DNA of 64,000 nucleotides from Aphodoplasma sp045541115 (GCA_045541115.1 JAZQIM010000014.1:67523-131522), one strand, 5' to 3'. Positions 53,751 through 63,230 are shown, counted from the first letter of the stretch. The notes: generated by a model from the letters alone, not told the origin. Made by a program: numbers and translations.

Positions 53751-53840
53751 ATGGGTAGCGACCCTTACGTCAGTAGAAAACTTTTAAAACAAAATAATAA
53801 TTCCATGACAGCCTTTTTATATCGTTATGTGACTAGATAG
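53751..53840 (+). CDS. 29-codon leader ORF upstream of corA
   Basis: Small ORF beginning MGSDPYVSRK and ending RYVTR, preceded by AAAGGAGG 10 nt upstream, the strongest ribosome site in this leader. It is basic, with no membrane helix. Its start overlaps a GGGT/ACCC mini-hairpin, and its 3' half overlaps the left arm of a long-range stem. Likely a cis-acting leader peptide, though it could be a functional small protein. Confidence 0.6.
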   Translation: MGSDPYVSRKLLKQNNNSMTAFLYRYVTR

Positions 53841-53887
53841 CCATACACATTTCGTCTGTATATAAGGTTTCTTTGAGCATGGAATTA
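53798..53887 (+). promoter_or_regulatory. Long-range stem in corA leader
   Basis: TAATTCCATG (53798-53807) is exactly complementary to CATGGAATTA (53878-53887), closing a 70-nt loop with an inner ATACA/TGTAT hairpin. The left arm lies inside the leader ORF, so ribosomes would open it. It does not show M-box consensus. Confidence 0.55.
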
Positions 53888-53914
53888 TAAAACTTAAAGA
53901 AAGCAGGTGTTGGT

Positions 53915-54847
53915 ATGCTAAACATTTACCGTACAGACGATGAAAAAATCAACATTTTAGACAGCTTTGATACTGACTGCTGGATTCAGCTTGTTTCCCC
54001 TACCAGTCAGGAATTAACCACTGTTGCAGAGCTAACCGGCGTTGACGAAGACTTTTTGCGTGCACCGCTCGACGAAGAAGAGCGCTCACGTATTGAAACC
54101 GAAAATGAACACACGCTTATTCTTGTTGACACACCGTTTGTTGAAACTGATAACGACGGAGAAGAATATGTAACTATACCTATGGGTATTATTGTTACAC
54201 AAAACTGCATAATTACTGTTTGCTTAAAAGACGCTCCAATTTTAAAAGACTTCATAAAGGGACGTGTGAGAAGTTTCTCTACAAAAAAGCGTAACAGATT
54301 TATTTTGCAAATTCTTTACAGAAACGCTGTCCGTTTTCTGTACTATCTTCGTAAAATCGACAGAAAAAGCACATACGTTGAAGATGAGCTTCATAAATCA
54401 ATGAAAAACAAAGAGCTTATTGCTATGTTAAAGCTAGAAAAGAGCCTTGTGTACTTTTCAACATCATTAAAAGGTAACGAAGCCGTACTTGAGCGCCTTT
54501 TGCGCATGAGCTTTATACGTCAATATCCTGATGACACAGACCTTCTCGAAGATGTTATTATAGAAAACAAACAGGCTATTGAAATGTGTACGATTTATCG
54601 TGACATTTTATCGGGCACAATGGATGCTTTTGCATCTGTAATTTCAAACAACCTTAATATAGTTATGAAAATTCTTACACTTATTACTATTATCATGACT
54701 ATACCTACAATAATAGCAAGCCTCTGGGGAATGAACGTCGCTGTGCCTTTTGGAAGCAGTCCATTTGGCTTTTGGATTGTCCTTGGCATTTGTGTTACAT
54801 TCTCATGCGTTGCCGCGCTTATCATGAAGCGCAAAAAGATGTTCTAA
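53915..54847 (+). CDS. corA: CorA-family magnesium transporter
   Basis: Mg2+ (or Co2+/Ni2+) channel. The 310 residues have a long cytoplasmic funnel domain and two C-terminal membrane helices, with the signature GMN in SLWGMNVAVPFG between them and a basic tail RKKMF. AGGTG precedes the ATG by 6 nt. A leader ORF lies 74 bp upstream. Confidence 0.94.
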   Translation: MLNIYRTDDEKINILDSFDTDCWIQLVSPTSQELTTVAELTGVDEDFLRAPLDEEERSRIETENEHTLILVDTPFVETDNDGEEYVTIPMGIIVTQNCIITVCLKDAPILKDFIKGRVRSFSTKKRNRFILQILYRNAVRFLYYLRKIDRKSTYVEDELHKSMKNKELIAMLKLEKSLVYFSTSLKGNEAVLERLLRMSFIRQYPDDTDLLEDVIIENKQAIEMCTIYRDILSGTMDAFASVISNNLNIVMKILTLITIIMTIPTIIASLWGMNVAVPFGSSPFGFWIVLGICVTFSCVAALIMKRKKMF

Positions 54848-54866
54848 AATTTAATGTTTTTTTGAT

Positions 54867-54898
54867 AAGAGATGGGATTTTCATTCCGTCTCTTTTTT
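54867..54898 (+). terminator. corA terminator
   Basis: 9-bp stem AAGAGATGG/CCGTCTCTT (one G-U) followed by T6. Confidence 0.85.
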
Positions 54899-54993
54899 GT
54901 TTTTCGTTACACACTTAAAATACATGTAATATTTTTTTATTTTCTGCAAATAATACTAACGCAAAAATTTTATTTAAGAATGGAGATTAAATT

Positions 54994-55590
54994 ATGGCTG
55001 TTGATTTTAAAACAAGTGAAACTGCAAAAAACCTTATGCGAGCATTTGCCGGTGAAAGCCAGGCAAGAAACCGCTACACATTTGCTGCGCAGACTGCAAA
55101 AAAACAAAATCTTCATGTAATTGAAGCTATTTTTACATTCACTGCGGACCAGGAAAAAGAGCATGCAGAAATTTATTATAATCATCTAAAAGACCTCCTC
55201 GGAGAAACAATAGAAATTGATGGTGGATATCCTGTAGATACGCATGACGACGTATTAAAGCTGTTACGCTGCGCACAACACAATGAATATGAAGAATATG
55301 ACCCGGTATATAAAACATTTGCAAATATTGCTTCCGAGGAAGGATTTAGCAAGGTTGCATCATCTTTTAATATGATTGCTGAAATTGAGAAAACGCATGG
55401 CGAGCGTTTTAAAAACTTTGCCGATATGCTTGAGAATAACCAGCTCTTTATATCAGATGTTGAAACAGGGTGGATGTGCTTAAATTGCGGTCATGTTCAT
55501 ACAGGCACTCATGCACCGTCTATATGCCCTGTATGTAACCATAACCAAGGCTATTTTATAAAGCTCTCACTCTCCCCCTTTCAAGCATAG
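54994..55590 (+). CDS. rbr: Rubrerythrin
   Basis: Non-heme di-iron peroxidase that reduces H2O2 in anaerobes. The 198 residues comprise a ferritin-like domain with AGESQARNRY, ADQEKEHAEIYYNHL and IAEIEKTHGERF, and a C-terminal rubredoxin-like site CLNCGHVHTG/CPVC. GGAG precedes the ATG. First of four plus-strand genes with superoxide reductase, spoVAD and spoVAE. Confidence 0.96.
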   Translation: MAVDFKTSETAKNLMRAFAGESQARNRYTFAAQTAKKQNLHVIEAIFTFTADQEKEHAEIYYNHLKDLLGETIEIDGGYPVDTHDDVLKLLRCAQHNEYEEYDPVYKTFANIASEEGFSKVASSFNMIAEIEKTHGERFKNFADMLENNQLFISDVETGWMCLNCGHVHTGTHAPSICPVCNHNQGYFIKLSLSPFQA

Positions 55591-55621
55591 CCTTTAATTA
55601 TATAACGAAAGGAAAATAATA

Positions 55622-56020
55622 ATGTTAAAAAAAAATGAACCCACTTTTTTTGTATCAAATCACTGCGACAACATCGTAGAGCTTATCCGAGGCAAAAAGG
55701 ATTCTGCCATTTCATGCTGCGATAAACCAATGTCAAAGCTTTGTGTAAAAGACACTGACGAGCTTAAAGAGAAACATCTGCCTGTAATTAAAAAGGACAA
55801 AAACAAGATTATTGTCGCAGTAGGAAGCATATACCATCCCATGGAAGAAAAGCATTCAATTGGCTTCGTTTATCTAAAGACAAAACGTGGCGCACAAAGA
55901 GTTGACCTTTCGCATACAGATGAGCCTGTTGTGGAATTCATGCTCGCAGATGGCGACGAGGCAATCTGTGCATATGCATTTTGCAATTTGCATGGTTTCT
56001 GGAAAACAGACATTAAATAA
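55622..56020 (+). CDS. Superoxide reductase (desulfoferrodoxin type, incomplete centre I)
   Basis: Reduces superoxide to H2O2, which rubrerythrin can then remove. The catalytic Fe(His4Cys) ligands are visible: H52 (EKHLPVI), H72 and H78 (YHPMEEKHSI), C121 and H124 (FCNLHGFW). The N-terminal desulforedoxin-like centre has C15, C32 and C33, but Ser12 replaces the first Cys (VSNHCDN), so the Fe(Cys4) site is probably lost. 132 residues, 31 bp after rubrerythrin. Confidence 0.92.
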   Translation: MLKKNEPTFFVSNHCDNIVELIRGKKDSAISCCDKPMSKLCVKDTDELKEKHLPVIKKDKNKIIVAVGSIYHPMEEKHSIGFVYLKTKRGAQRVDLSHTDEPVVEFMLADGDEAICAYAFCNLHGFWKTDIK

Positions 56021-56061
56021 GCTCTTCGTTTCTCATTTAGCTATACGAAAGGACAATTACT

Positions 56062-57081
56062 ATGGCACAAAAGCATCTCGGCAAAGCAAGCATAGCATTT
56101 TCTAATCCGCCATCTATTATACAAAGTGCCTCGATAGCAGGTGTAAAGGAAGGCGAAGGCCCACTAGCAAAATATTATGATGAAATACTAACCGATGACT
56201 TATATGACGAAAAAACGTGGGAAAAAGCAGAAAGCAAACTTCTCAAATCTACTCTTGAAAAACTCATTGCAAAATCAGGTGTCGCGACAAAGGATATTAA
56301 CTATGTGTTTGCCGGCGATTTATTAAATCAGTGCACCGGCTCACACTATGCGCTAAAAGATTCTAACCTGCCGTTTTTTGGACTTTATGGTGCTTGCTCT
56401 ACTATGGCCGAGAGCAGCGCCCTTGCATCAATAATGATTGACGGTGGGTACGCGGATTACTGCGCAGCTATCACATCGAGCCATTTTTGCTCATCAGAAA
56501 AACAATACCGTTTTCCGTTAGAATATGGTGGTCAGCGTCCTCCAACAGCACAGTGGACCGTTACAGGTTCCGGTGCAATTTTGCTTTCATCTAAAGGAAA
56601 CGGTCCATATATTACTCATATCACAACAGGAAAAATTATTGATATGGGAATAAATGACGCAAACAATATGGGCGCAGCCATGGCGCCTGCAGCAGTAGAT
56701 ACAATTGTTACACATTTTCAAGATACAAAATTTAGCCCTGATGACTACGATTTGATTGTGACTGGAGATTTGGCATCGGTTGGCTCGGATATTGCATGCG
56801 AGCTTATATGCGCATCAGGTTATGACATTTCGAAAATCTACAAAGACTGCGGCAATATGGTATTCGATACAAATACACAGGACGTGCATGCAGGTGGCAG
56901 CGGATGTGGCTGCAGCGCAATCGTATTTTGCGGCTATATACTTGACATGATAAGGCAAGGTAAATTTAACAGAGTTTTATTTATTGGAACAGGCGCGCTT
57001 ATGAGTCCGCTTAATCTTTTGCAAGGAGAAAACATCCCCGGCATCGCCCACGCAATTACTGTACAAAGGAGTCTTACATGA
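56062..57081 (+). CDS. spoVAD: Stage V sporulation protein AD
   Basis: Thiolase-fold protein of the SpoVA channel that takes up dipicolinic acid into the forespore and binds it. The 339 residues include ASIAFSNPPSIIQSASIAG, DLLNQCTGSHYALKD, GLYGACSTMAESSALAS and GGSGCGCSAIVFCGYIL. Strong family match. It follows the superoxide reductase by 41 bp and overlaps spoVAE by 4 bp. No spoVAC is present upstream. Confidence 0.96.
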   Translation: MAQKHLGKASIAFSNPPSIIQSASIAGVKEGEGPLAKYYDEILTDDLYDEKTWEKAESKLLKSTLEKLIAKSGVATKDINYVFAGDLLNQCTGSHYALKDSNLPFFGLYGACSTMAESSALASIMIDGGYADYCAAITSSHFCSSEKQYRFPLEYGGQRPPTAQWTVTGSGAILLSSKGNGPYITHITTGKIIDMGINDANNMGAAMAPAAVDTIVTHFQDTKFSPDDYDLIVTGDLASVGSDIACELICASGYDISKIYKDCGNMVFDTNTQDVHAGGSGCGCSAIVFCGYILDMIRQGKFNRVLFIGTGALMSPLNLLQGENIPGIAHAITVQRSLT

Positions 57082-57440
57082 TGATTGGTATGTATATAAA
57101 AGCGTTTATCATTGGTGGCTTATTTTGTGCTATAGCCCAGATTTTTATAGATAAAACAAAGCTTACACCTGCAAGAATTCTCGTTTCATATGTATGCATC
57201 GGTGTAGTCCTTACAGTAATCGGCGTATATGAGCCATTAGTAAACTTTGCCGGCGCAGGTGCCACAGTCCCTATTATAGGCTTTGGATATACGCTTGGAA
57301 AAGGCGTGCTTAAAGGCATTGCGGAAAATGGTCTTTTAGGCGCTATAACAGGTGGTGTAACGGCTTCGGCAGGCGGTATAGCCGCATCAATATTTTTTGG
57401 ATATTTAATTGCTCTTATATGTAAACCAAAAGCTAAATAA
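57078..57440 (+). CDS. spoVAE: Stage V sporulation protein AE
   Basis: Small membrane subunit of the SpoVA dipicolinate channel. 120 residues, about four membrane helices, with VNFAGAGATVPIIGFGYTLG and GIAENGLLGAITGGVTASAG blocks typical of SpoVAC/SpoVAE proteins. AAAGGAG within the end of spoVAD serves the ATG. Confidence 0.92.
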   Translation: MMIGMYIKAFIIGGLFCAIAQIFIDKTKLTPARILVSYVCIGVVLTVIGVYEPLVNFAGAGATVPIIGFGYTLGKGVLKGIAENGLLGAITGGVTASAGGIAASIFFGYLIALICKPKAK

Positions 57441-57452
57441 AATAAACTTACT

Positions 57453-57500
57453 GTATAGAAAAAGGTTATGAAAATCACGCCTTTTTCTATACTTTTTTAT
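57453..57500 (+). terminator. Terminator after spoVAE
   Basis: Perfect 13-bp stem GTATAGAAAAAGG/CCTTTTTCTATAC, then T6. Confidence 0.9.
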
Positions 57501-57511
57501 TTGCAAATACC

Positions 57512-57540
57512 TTGACTTGTAGATGTATATATTATATAAT
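57512..57540 (+). promoter_or_regulatory. Promoter of the DUF5107 gene
   Basis: TTGACT-17 bp-TATAAT, 47 bp before the ATG. Confidence 0.8.
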
Positions 57541-57586
57541 CTAACGTGATTAAAAATATTTTTTACAAAAAAACAGGAGGCTTATC

Positions 57587-59548
57587 ATGAGCACAATATC
57601 TTTTGAGAAATTTAAAATCAAAGGTTCAAATCTCGGCGACTTCAACTGTTTGCCGGACATCAAAAACGATGAATACATACGAGCTCCATACACCGTTCTC
57701 CCGAGCGTTTCGGAAGAAGACGGCAAAAACATCGGTAAAGGTATGATTCCTACACTACTGCCGTACCAAATTCAAAGCAGCTACGACAGAGCAAGAGATG
57801 AACTCGAATTTGATAGCGTTGTATTGGAAAACGACTATCTTAAGGCTGTGTTTGTAACAAGCCTCGGTGGCAGACTTTGGTCGCTTTACGACAAAAAAGC
57901 CGGCAGAGATTTGCTTTATGCAAACAATGTATTTCAACCCGGCAACCTTGCACTGAGAAATGCGTGGTTTAGCGGCGGTGTTGAATGGAATTTGGGTATA
58001 AAGGGACATAACCCTCTCACATGCTCGCCTCTTTTTGCACAAAAGCTCGTCGACAAAGACGGCGAACCGATTCTAAAGATGTATGAGTACGAGAGAATCA
58101 GAGGCGTTGCATATTCTATTATGGTGAAGCTCGTAGATGATGTTTTGCTCGTTCATCCATGCATCGAAAACACAGCAGATGAAGATAAATATATGTATTG
58201 GTGGTCAAATATCGCAGTTGATGAAACACCGCATACAAGAGTTATCTCACCTACCGAGCTATGCTTTTCTTGTACTTATGAAGAAGGCGGTTATAAGGTT
58301 GGAAGCGCTCCTATTCCTATGCAGGATGGAATCGATGTTACATACGCTACAAATCTTCCGCGCAGTAAAGACTTCTTCTACAACATACCAAAAGAAGAGA
58401 AAAAATGGGTAACGGCTCTTGGCAGTGATGGTTATGGTCTTATTCACCTTTCGACACCCGAGTTAATCGGAAGAAAGCTTTTCGCATGGGGCGAAGGCGT
58501 TGGTGGTAAGCACTGGAACAACTGGCTCACTGACCTTGACAAAAAATACATCGAAATTCAGGCCGGTCTTCTTAAGACACAGCTCGAACATTTTATCATG
58601 GCTAAGAAGTCAAAAATTGAATGGACAGAAGGCTACGGCGCACTATCTGCCGATCCAAACATTATTCATTCAGATAATTTCAGGGCAGCTATTGACGAGG
58701 TAAAATCTCATATTAGCGATAAACAAAAAATTGTTGAAAATGCTGTTTTCGATACTACTGTAAATGGCGAGATTAAATATTACGGTAGCGGCTGGGGCGC
58801 AATCGAAAATATGGTACGCCCTGTTGCTATAAGCGAAAATCTTATATTCCCTTCTGACAGTATTGACGAAGAATGCAAAGAGTGGAAAAATTTATATGAG
58901 ACGGGTTCTTTGAGCGCTCCGGATAAAAGTGCTCCAATCAAAAGTTATGTCAAGGGCGATTTCTGGATAGACAAGCTTGAAAATGCCGAAGACAGCTGGT
59001 ATAAATACAACCATCTCGGTGTTGCGCTTTATACAAAAGGTGATGTTGATGCATCATATAAAGCATTTGAAAAATCGATTGAGCTATCGCCTAACGCATG
59101 GGCATACAGAAACCTTGCACAAATTGATAAAAATGAGTATGGCAATATCGATAAAGCAGCTGAATATATGCGCCTTGCCATCAAGGAAAAGAACGACTAT
59201 CAGCCACTGTGGGCAAACTACGCAGAAGCTTTGATTGCAGCAAATAAGCATGCAGAATTTGTAGATGCCTTTGAAAACGATATGCCGCAGGATTTAAGAA
59301 ACAACGGTCGTCTCAAAATGTTTTATGCGCTATGTCTTGTTAAGTCGGACAGACATGAAGATGCGCTCGCTGTCTTAAATGATAATTTCATTATGGCAGA
59401 TATTAAAGAAGGCGAGTTTTCAATCTCACATATCTGGCTTGATATCCACAAAAAATTCATATTTGACGAAACGGGAAAAATGCCATCCGACGCTGAAACG
59501 TACGACAAATACCCGCTTCCGTATGAATTGGATTTCAGAATGCACTAA
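57587..59548 (+). CDS. DUF5107-TPR protein, probable carbohydrate-active
   Basis: A 653-residue cytoplasmic protein. Residues about 60-360 look like DUF5107, a galactose-mutarotase-like beta-sandwich (VFVTSLGGRLWSLYDKKAGR, NAWFSGGVEWNLGIKGHNPL); the C-terminal part has TPR repeats (YKYNHLGVALYTKGDVDASY, NAWAYRNLAQIDKNEYGNID). The family is thought to act on glycosides or oligosaccharides; no activity can be assigned. GGAGG precedes the ATG. Single-gene unit with its own promoter and terminator. Confidence 0.85.
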   Translation: MSTISFEKFKIKGSNLGDFNCLPDIKNDEYIRAPYTVLPSVSEEDGKNIGKGMIPTLLPYQIQSSYDRARDELEFDSVVLENDYLKAVFVTSLGGRLWSLYDKKAGRDLLYANNVFQPGNLALRNAWFSGGVEWNLGIKGHNPLTCSPLFAQKLVDKDGEPILKMYEYERIRGVAYSIMVKLVDDVLLVHPCIENTADEDKYMYWWSNIAVDETPHTRVISPTELCFSCTYEEGGYKVGSAPIPMQDGIDVTYATNLPRSKDFFYNIPKEEKKWVTALGSDGYGLIHLSTPELIGRKLFAWGEGVGGKHWNNWLTDLDKKYIEIQAGLLKTQLEHFIMAKKSKIEWTEGYGALSADPNIIHSDNFRAAIDEVKSHISDKQKIVENAVFDTTVNGEIKYYGSGWGAIENMVRPVAISENLIFPSDSIDEECKEWKNLYETGSLSAPDKSAPIKSYVKGDFWIDKLENAEDSWYKYNHLGVALYTKGDVDASYKAFEKSIELSPNAWAYRNLAQIDKNEYGNIDKAAEYMRLAIKEKNDYQPLWANYAEALIAANKHAEFVDAFENDMPQDLRNNGRLKMFYALCLVKSDRHEDALAVLNDNFIMADIKEGEFSISHIWLDIHKKFIFDETGKMPSDAETYDKYPLPYELDFRMH

Positions 59549-59564
59549 TTTATCAGTATAATAT

Positions 59565-59600
59565 AAAAAAGACTATTCGAATGAATAGTCTTTTTTTATT
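59565..59600 (+). terminator. Terminator after DUF5107 gene
   Basis: Perfect 14-bp stem AAAAAAGACTATTC/GAATAGTCTTTTTT with a 4-nt loop. Confidence 0.93.
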
Positions 59601-59723
59601 GGTGTTTGCTCGCAAAACGAATTTAATATATCTAAATATTTTTAGCCAATGGGCAACAAAATAATATTTAACTAAATAATTAAATCATTACGTAACATAC
59701 TAACCATAGAAGGAGGAGTTTTC

Positions 59724-61022
59724 ATGCAAAAATCAATATGGAGTGACAGCGTAAAGCTACCTGCCTATGACAAGCTCAATGAGGACATCACAACTGACGT
59801 TCTCATCATAGGCGGTGGAATTTGCGGTATACTCTGCGCGTATTTTCTAAAAAAAGCCGGCGTAGACTGCGTTGTCGTTGAGGGTAACACGATTGCTTCC
59901 GGAATAACAAAAAACACAACAGCAAAGATAACTTTCGGGCATGGTTTAATATATTCCGATTTGATAAAAAAGAGCGGCATACATGATGCTCAGCTTTATT
60001 TAGCTGCACATCAATTTGCATTAAACAAATATGAGAAACTATGTAAAAATATAGACTGTGATTTTACAAAACAAAGCTCATACATTTATTCCGTCGATAA
60101 CAGAAGAAAGATAGAAAATGAGATTGATGCTCTTCACAAAATTGGCTTTAACGCATCTTTTGTAGATAATATTGAACTTCCCCTTAAAATTGATGGTGCT
60201 GTGTGTTTTGAAAATCAAGCGCAATTTAATCCACTAAAGTTTATAGCCGAAATATCAAAAAATTTAAATATATATGAAAACACCTTTGTTAAAGATATAA
60301 CCCATGGAAAAGCTATAACAAATGATGCAACAATAAAAGCAAATGCCATAATCGTTGCGACGCATTTTCCTTTTATAAATAAGCATGGAGCATATTTTAT
60401 GAAGCTTTATCAGGAACGCTCCTATGTATCAGCATTTAAAAATGCACAAAGCTTAAAGTCAATGTATTTAGATGAATCAAAAAGCGGTTTCTCCTTCAGA
60501 AGTTATAAGGACTTTTTATTGATAGGAGCTGGCAACCATAGGACAGCAAAAGACAGTCTTGCCTGGAGACCTACCCACGAATTTGCCAAATTACATTATC
60601 CTAAAGCCACACTTGAGTATAGGTGGGCTACACAAGATTGCATGAGTCTTGATAATATTGAGTACATCGGTCAATACTCAATGAATACGCCAAATTTATA
60701 TGTAGCAACCGGTTTTAATAAATGGGGCATGACATCATCTATGCTTTCTGCAATAATACTTAAAGATATGATTGTCGGAGCAGAAAATGAATTCAAAAAT
60801 ATTTTTTCTCCTAGTCGAAGTATGCTAAAACCGCAGCTTTTAATAAATACCTTTGAATCTGCTCGCAATCTTTTAATACCAAGTGAAAAGCGATGCCCAC
60901 ATCTCGGTTGTTCTCTCAAATGGAATAAAAACGAACACACATGGGACTGCCCCTGTCACGGTTCTCGCTTTGAAAAAAATGGAAAGCTTATTGATAATCC
61001 TTCAACTAGGGATTTGGAATAG
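59724..61022 (+). CDS. FAD-dependent oxidoreductase with C-terminal Rieske domain
   Basis: A 432-residue protein. Residues 1-350 form a DAO-type FAD domain with DVLIIGGGICGILCAYFLKKAG and GFNKWGMTSSMLSA; residues 385-432 form a Rieske [2Fe-2S] site with CPHLGC and CPCHGS, C-terminally short. Similar fusions occur in Bacillus and clostridia; substrate and partner unknown. GGAGGAG 6 nt before the ATG. Flanked by terminators on both sides. Confidence 0.92.
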   Translation: MQKSIWSDSVKLPAYDKLNEDITTDVLIIGGGICGILCAYFLKKAGVDCVVVEGNTIASGITKNTTAKITFGHGLIYSDLIKKSGIHDAQLYLAAHQFALNKYEKLCKNIDCDFTKQSSYIYSVDNRRKIENEIDALHKIGFNASFVDNIELPLKIDGAVCFENQAQFNPLKFIAEISKNLNIYENTFVKDITHGKAITNDATIKANAIIVATHFPFINKHGAYFMKLYQERSYVSAFKNAQSLKSMYLDESKSGFSFRSYKDFLLIGAGNHRTAKDSLAWRPTHEFAKLHYPKATLEYRWATQDCMSLDNIEYIGQYSMNTPNLYVATGFNKWGMTSSMLSAIILKDMIVGAENEFKNIFSPSRSMLKPQLLINTFESARNLLIPSEKRCPHLGCSLKWNKNEHTWDCPCHGSRFEKNGKLIDNPSTRDLE

Positions 61023-61043
61023 ATAAAACATGCGGACAAAAAT

Positions 61044-61075
61044 AAAAAAGCAAGTCTTTCGACTTGCTTTTTTCT
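61044..61075 (+). terminator. Terminator after FAD-Rieske gene
   Basis: Perfect 13-bp stem AAAAAAGCAAGTC/GACTTGCTTTTTT with a 4-nt loop; can also act on the converging protease gene. Confidence 0.93.
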
Positions 61076-61112
61076 GGAAGAGCCGAATGATTTAGATGCC
61101 ACCTGTTTTTAT

Positions 61113-63230
61113 TTAATAACTTCCAAAATATACAAATCCCAAGTCAGTCATGTCTAACGATATACCATACATAGCAAGAACTTGATTTGACTCACGAAGG
61201 CCTATTTTTGTAAATGCTGTGCTTAATTCTTGGTCCTCTTTTTTTACAGTATTTCCTGTAGGTGAGTCATAATAATGGAAAACAATATTAGAGCTTTCTC
61301 TAAATGTTGTAGGGTCAATATCTGCAGTTCCTACAGTATTTTTGGGACTAGCTACAGGATCTACTAAATATAAATACATTACACGCTTTAGCTTGTTTGT
61401 TCGTTCAGGTGCACCATCCAAGTAAATTAAGTTGGCAACCGAATCTCCAGTATCAAAATCACAAACAGTTTCTATATATATTTCATCGTTTTTTTCATCA
61501 TATACTAGAGCTGTATAATGATACATGCTACCTTCACGAACTCTATCCGTTGATAATTTATATAAGTAACCATTTATCGGGGTGGTGTTGTTCTTTATAG
61601 CATTACGGAGAATATCCATATTGCTCCCTGCAATAAATTCAAATGAAAAAACGTCACTATCTTGTGATTCAACACCATTTTTAACAGAGGTAACTATAAT
61701 ATTGTACTTCTTTCCATTTTCTAAGCCGTAGAATGTAGCAGAATATTCGCTATCGTGTGTCATCCTTATTTGTTCACCAGTGTTCTCATCGTCGTCATAC
61801 CAAAAACTTTCTTCCCCAGCTTCTTGGTAATAAAAATAATAATAATCTGCGCTCTCTACCGCATCCCACTGAATATATACGGCATTACTATCTTGTTTAA
61901 CAATTCTAATATTTGTAGGTGGAAGAATAAAGTTATTTTCATCCATTACAGCACTAAGTGTTTTGCAAACGGAATGATCAAAGTCAAGCGGAATATATCG
62001 CATAGGAATTGCCAAATTCAAGTTCTGTCCCTCTACAAACGAAGCCGAAGTTATACCTATAACTTGTGCTTTCTCATTCAGCAAAGCTCCGCCACTACTT
62101 CCGTGTGAAATCGGTGCACTTATTTGATAGTATTCTACATTTCCTAACGCAACCTTTTTATTAGAAAGCAAGCCCTCGGAAATTGTATTTTGCAAACCTA
62201 ACGGACTTCCGATAGCATATACTTTTTGTCCCGTATGCACACTTTCATCACTAGCTATATCAAGTGTTAAGAAGCCATCGCCTTTAACTTGTATAATTGC
62301 CCAATCTTGTTCCTTGTTGTAAGTATATACGCCTGCCACATCATAAGTTTTTTTACTCTCAGGAAGTATTATTTTTGCAGAATTTGCACCTTCAATAACA
62401 TGATAGTTAGTAATAGCTACGCCGTTACTTTCGATAAAAAATCCACTTCCTGAAGAAATAGGAGTGCCAGCATTATTGTACAGTTCAATATAAAATACAG
62501 CGGGAGAGTGCTTGGAATATATATCTACCGATGTCAGTGAATTTACGTCGTTTACTGCATTCAATGTAATTCGTTGTCTTAACCCCACATTTGCCATTCT
62601 CGACACGATTGCAGCAACTGCATTTCTTTGTATATTAGTGTTTGGCGCAAAGGTTCCGTTGGCGTCATTGCCTGTTAAAATACCAGCCCTATATAATTTG
62701 TATACAGCATTAGCATAACTACTCTGCATAGGAACATCGGGAATAGAATTATCAGCAACTTGATTAATTACTTGCAATGCATCATTGGGAAGTGCAGAAG
62801 AAAAAATTTCTGCAAACTGATAGCGAGTTGCAAAAGCATCAAAATTACTATACTCATTATTTTTTATAATTCCGTTTTTGATTGCATAATCAACATATGT
62901 TTGATACCACACATCTCCGGAAACAAATGAATATGTATTTCCATAATAAATATTATTCATTCGGCTTGCAAGGGTTATTGCCTCTGCTATCGTTAAATTA
63001 GAATCTGGCGAAAAAGTCGTGTCGCTTGTTCCGTTGACTAATGATAACTCATATGCCATTTTCACATTTTCTGCGTACCAATCCGAATTTGACACATCAA
63101 CAAACTGTCCTGCTATGTATGTCTTATTTGTTTTAAAGTTTTCCATACTTCCGTTGGTATTTGCAGAAACAACAAAACCGCTTGATAGCATCATTATGGT
63201 TGCCAACAATACCGAAATACATTTTTTCAT
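61113..63230 (-). CDS. Secreted SLH-domain trypsin-like serine protease
   Basis: Cell-surface protein of 705 residues. Signal peptide (KKCISVLLATIMMLSSGFVVSA), three SLH-type repeats (DVSNSDWYAENVKMAYELSL onward) that anchor to cell-wall polymer, then an HtrA-like trypsin fold with catalytic His in TNYHVIEG, Asp in EQDWAIIQV and Ser in SHGSSGGALL, a fibronectin-III-like domain (PPTNIRIVKQDSNAVYIQWD) and an unknown C-terminal region. No PDZ domain. ATG at 63230 is set by AGGGAGG 9 nt upstream. Expression probably depends on the long structured leader. Confidence 0.93.
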   Translation of the reverse strand: MKKCISVLLATIMMLSSGFVVSANTNGSMENFKTNKTYIAGQFVDVSNSDWYAENVKMAYELSLVNGTSDTTFSPDSNLTIAEAITLASRMNNIYYGNTYSFVSGDVWYQTYVDYAIKNGIIKNNEYSNFDAFATRYQFAEIFSSALPNDALQVINQVADNSIPDVPMQSSYANAVYKLYRAGILTGNDANGTFAPNTNIQRNAVAAIVSRMANVGLRQRITLNAVNDVNSLTSVDIYSKHSPAVFYIELYNNAGTPISSGSGFFIESNGVAITNYHVIEGANSAKIILPESKKTYDVAGVYTYNKEQDWAIIQVKGDGFLTLDIASDESVHTGQKVYAIGSPLGLQNTISEGLLSNKKVALGNVEYYQISAPISHGSSGGALLNEKAQVIGITSASFVEGQNLNLAIPMRYIPLDFDHSVCKTLSAVMDENNFILPPTNIRIVKQDSNAVYIQWDAVESADYYYFYYQEAGEESFWYDDDENTGEQIRMTHDSEYSATFYGLENGKKYNIIVTSVKNGVESQDSDVFSFEFIAGSNMDILRNAIKNNTTPINGYLYKLSTDRVREGSMYHYTALVYDEKNDEIYIETVCDFDTGDSVANLIYLDGAPERTNKLKRVMYLYLVDPVASPKNTVGTADIDPTTFRESSNIVFHYYDSPTGNTVKKEDQELSTAFTKIGLRESNQVLAMYGISLDMTDLGFVYFGSY

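Noticed and set aside
53702..53914. M-box Mg2+ riboswitch before corA
   Set aside because: The conserved M-box core sequences and multi-stem layout are not visible; leader ORF and single long-range stem explain the region better.
61400..62110. Plus-strand frames inside the protease gene
   Set aside because: They are antisense to conserved SLH and trypsin-fold segments and have no ribosome sites.
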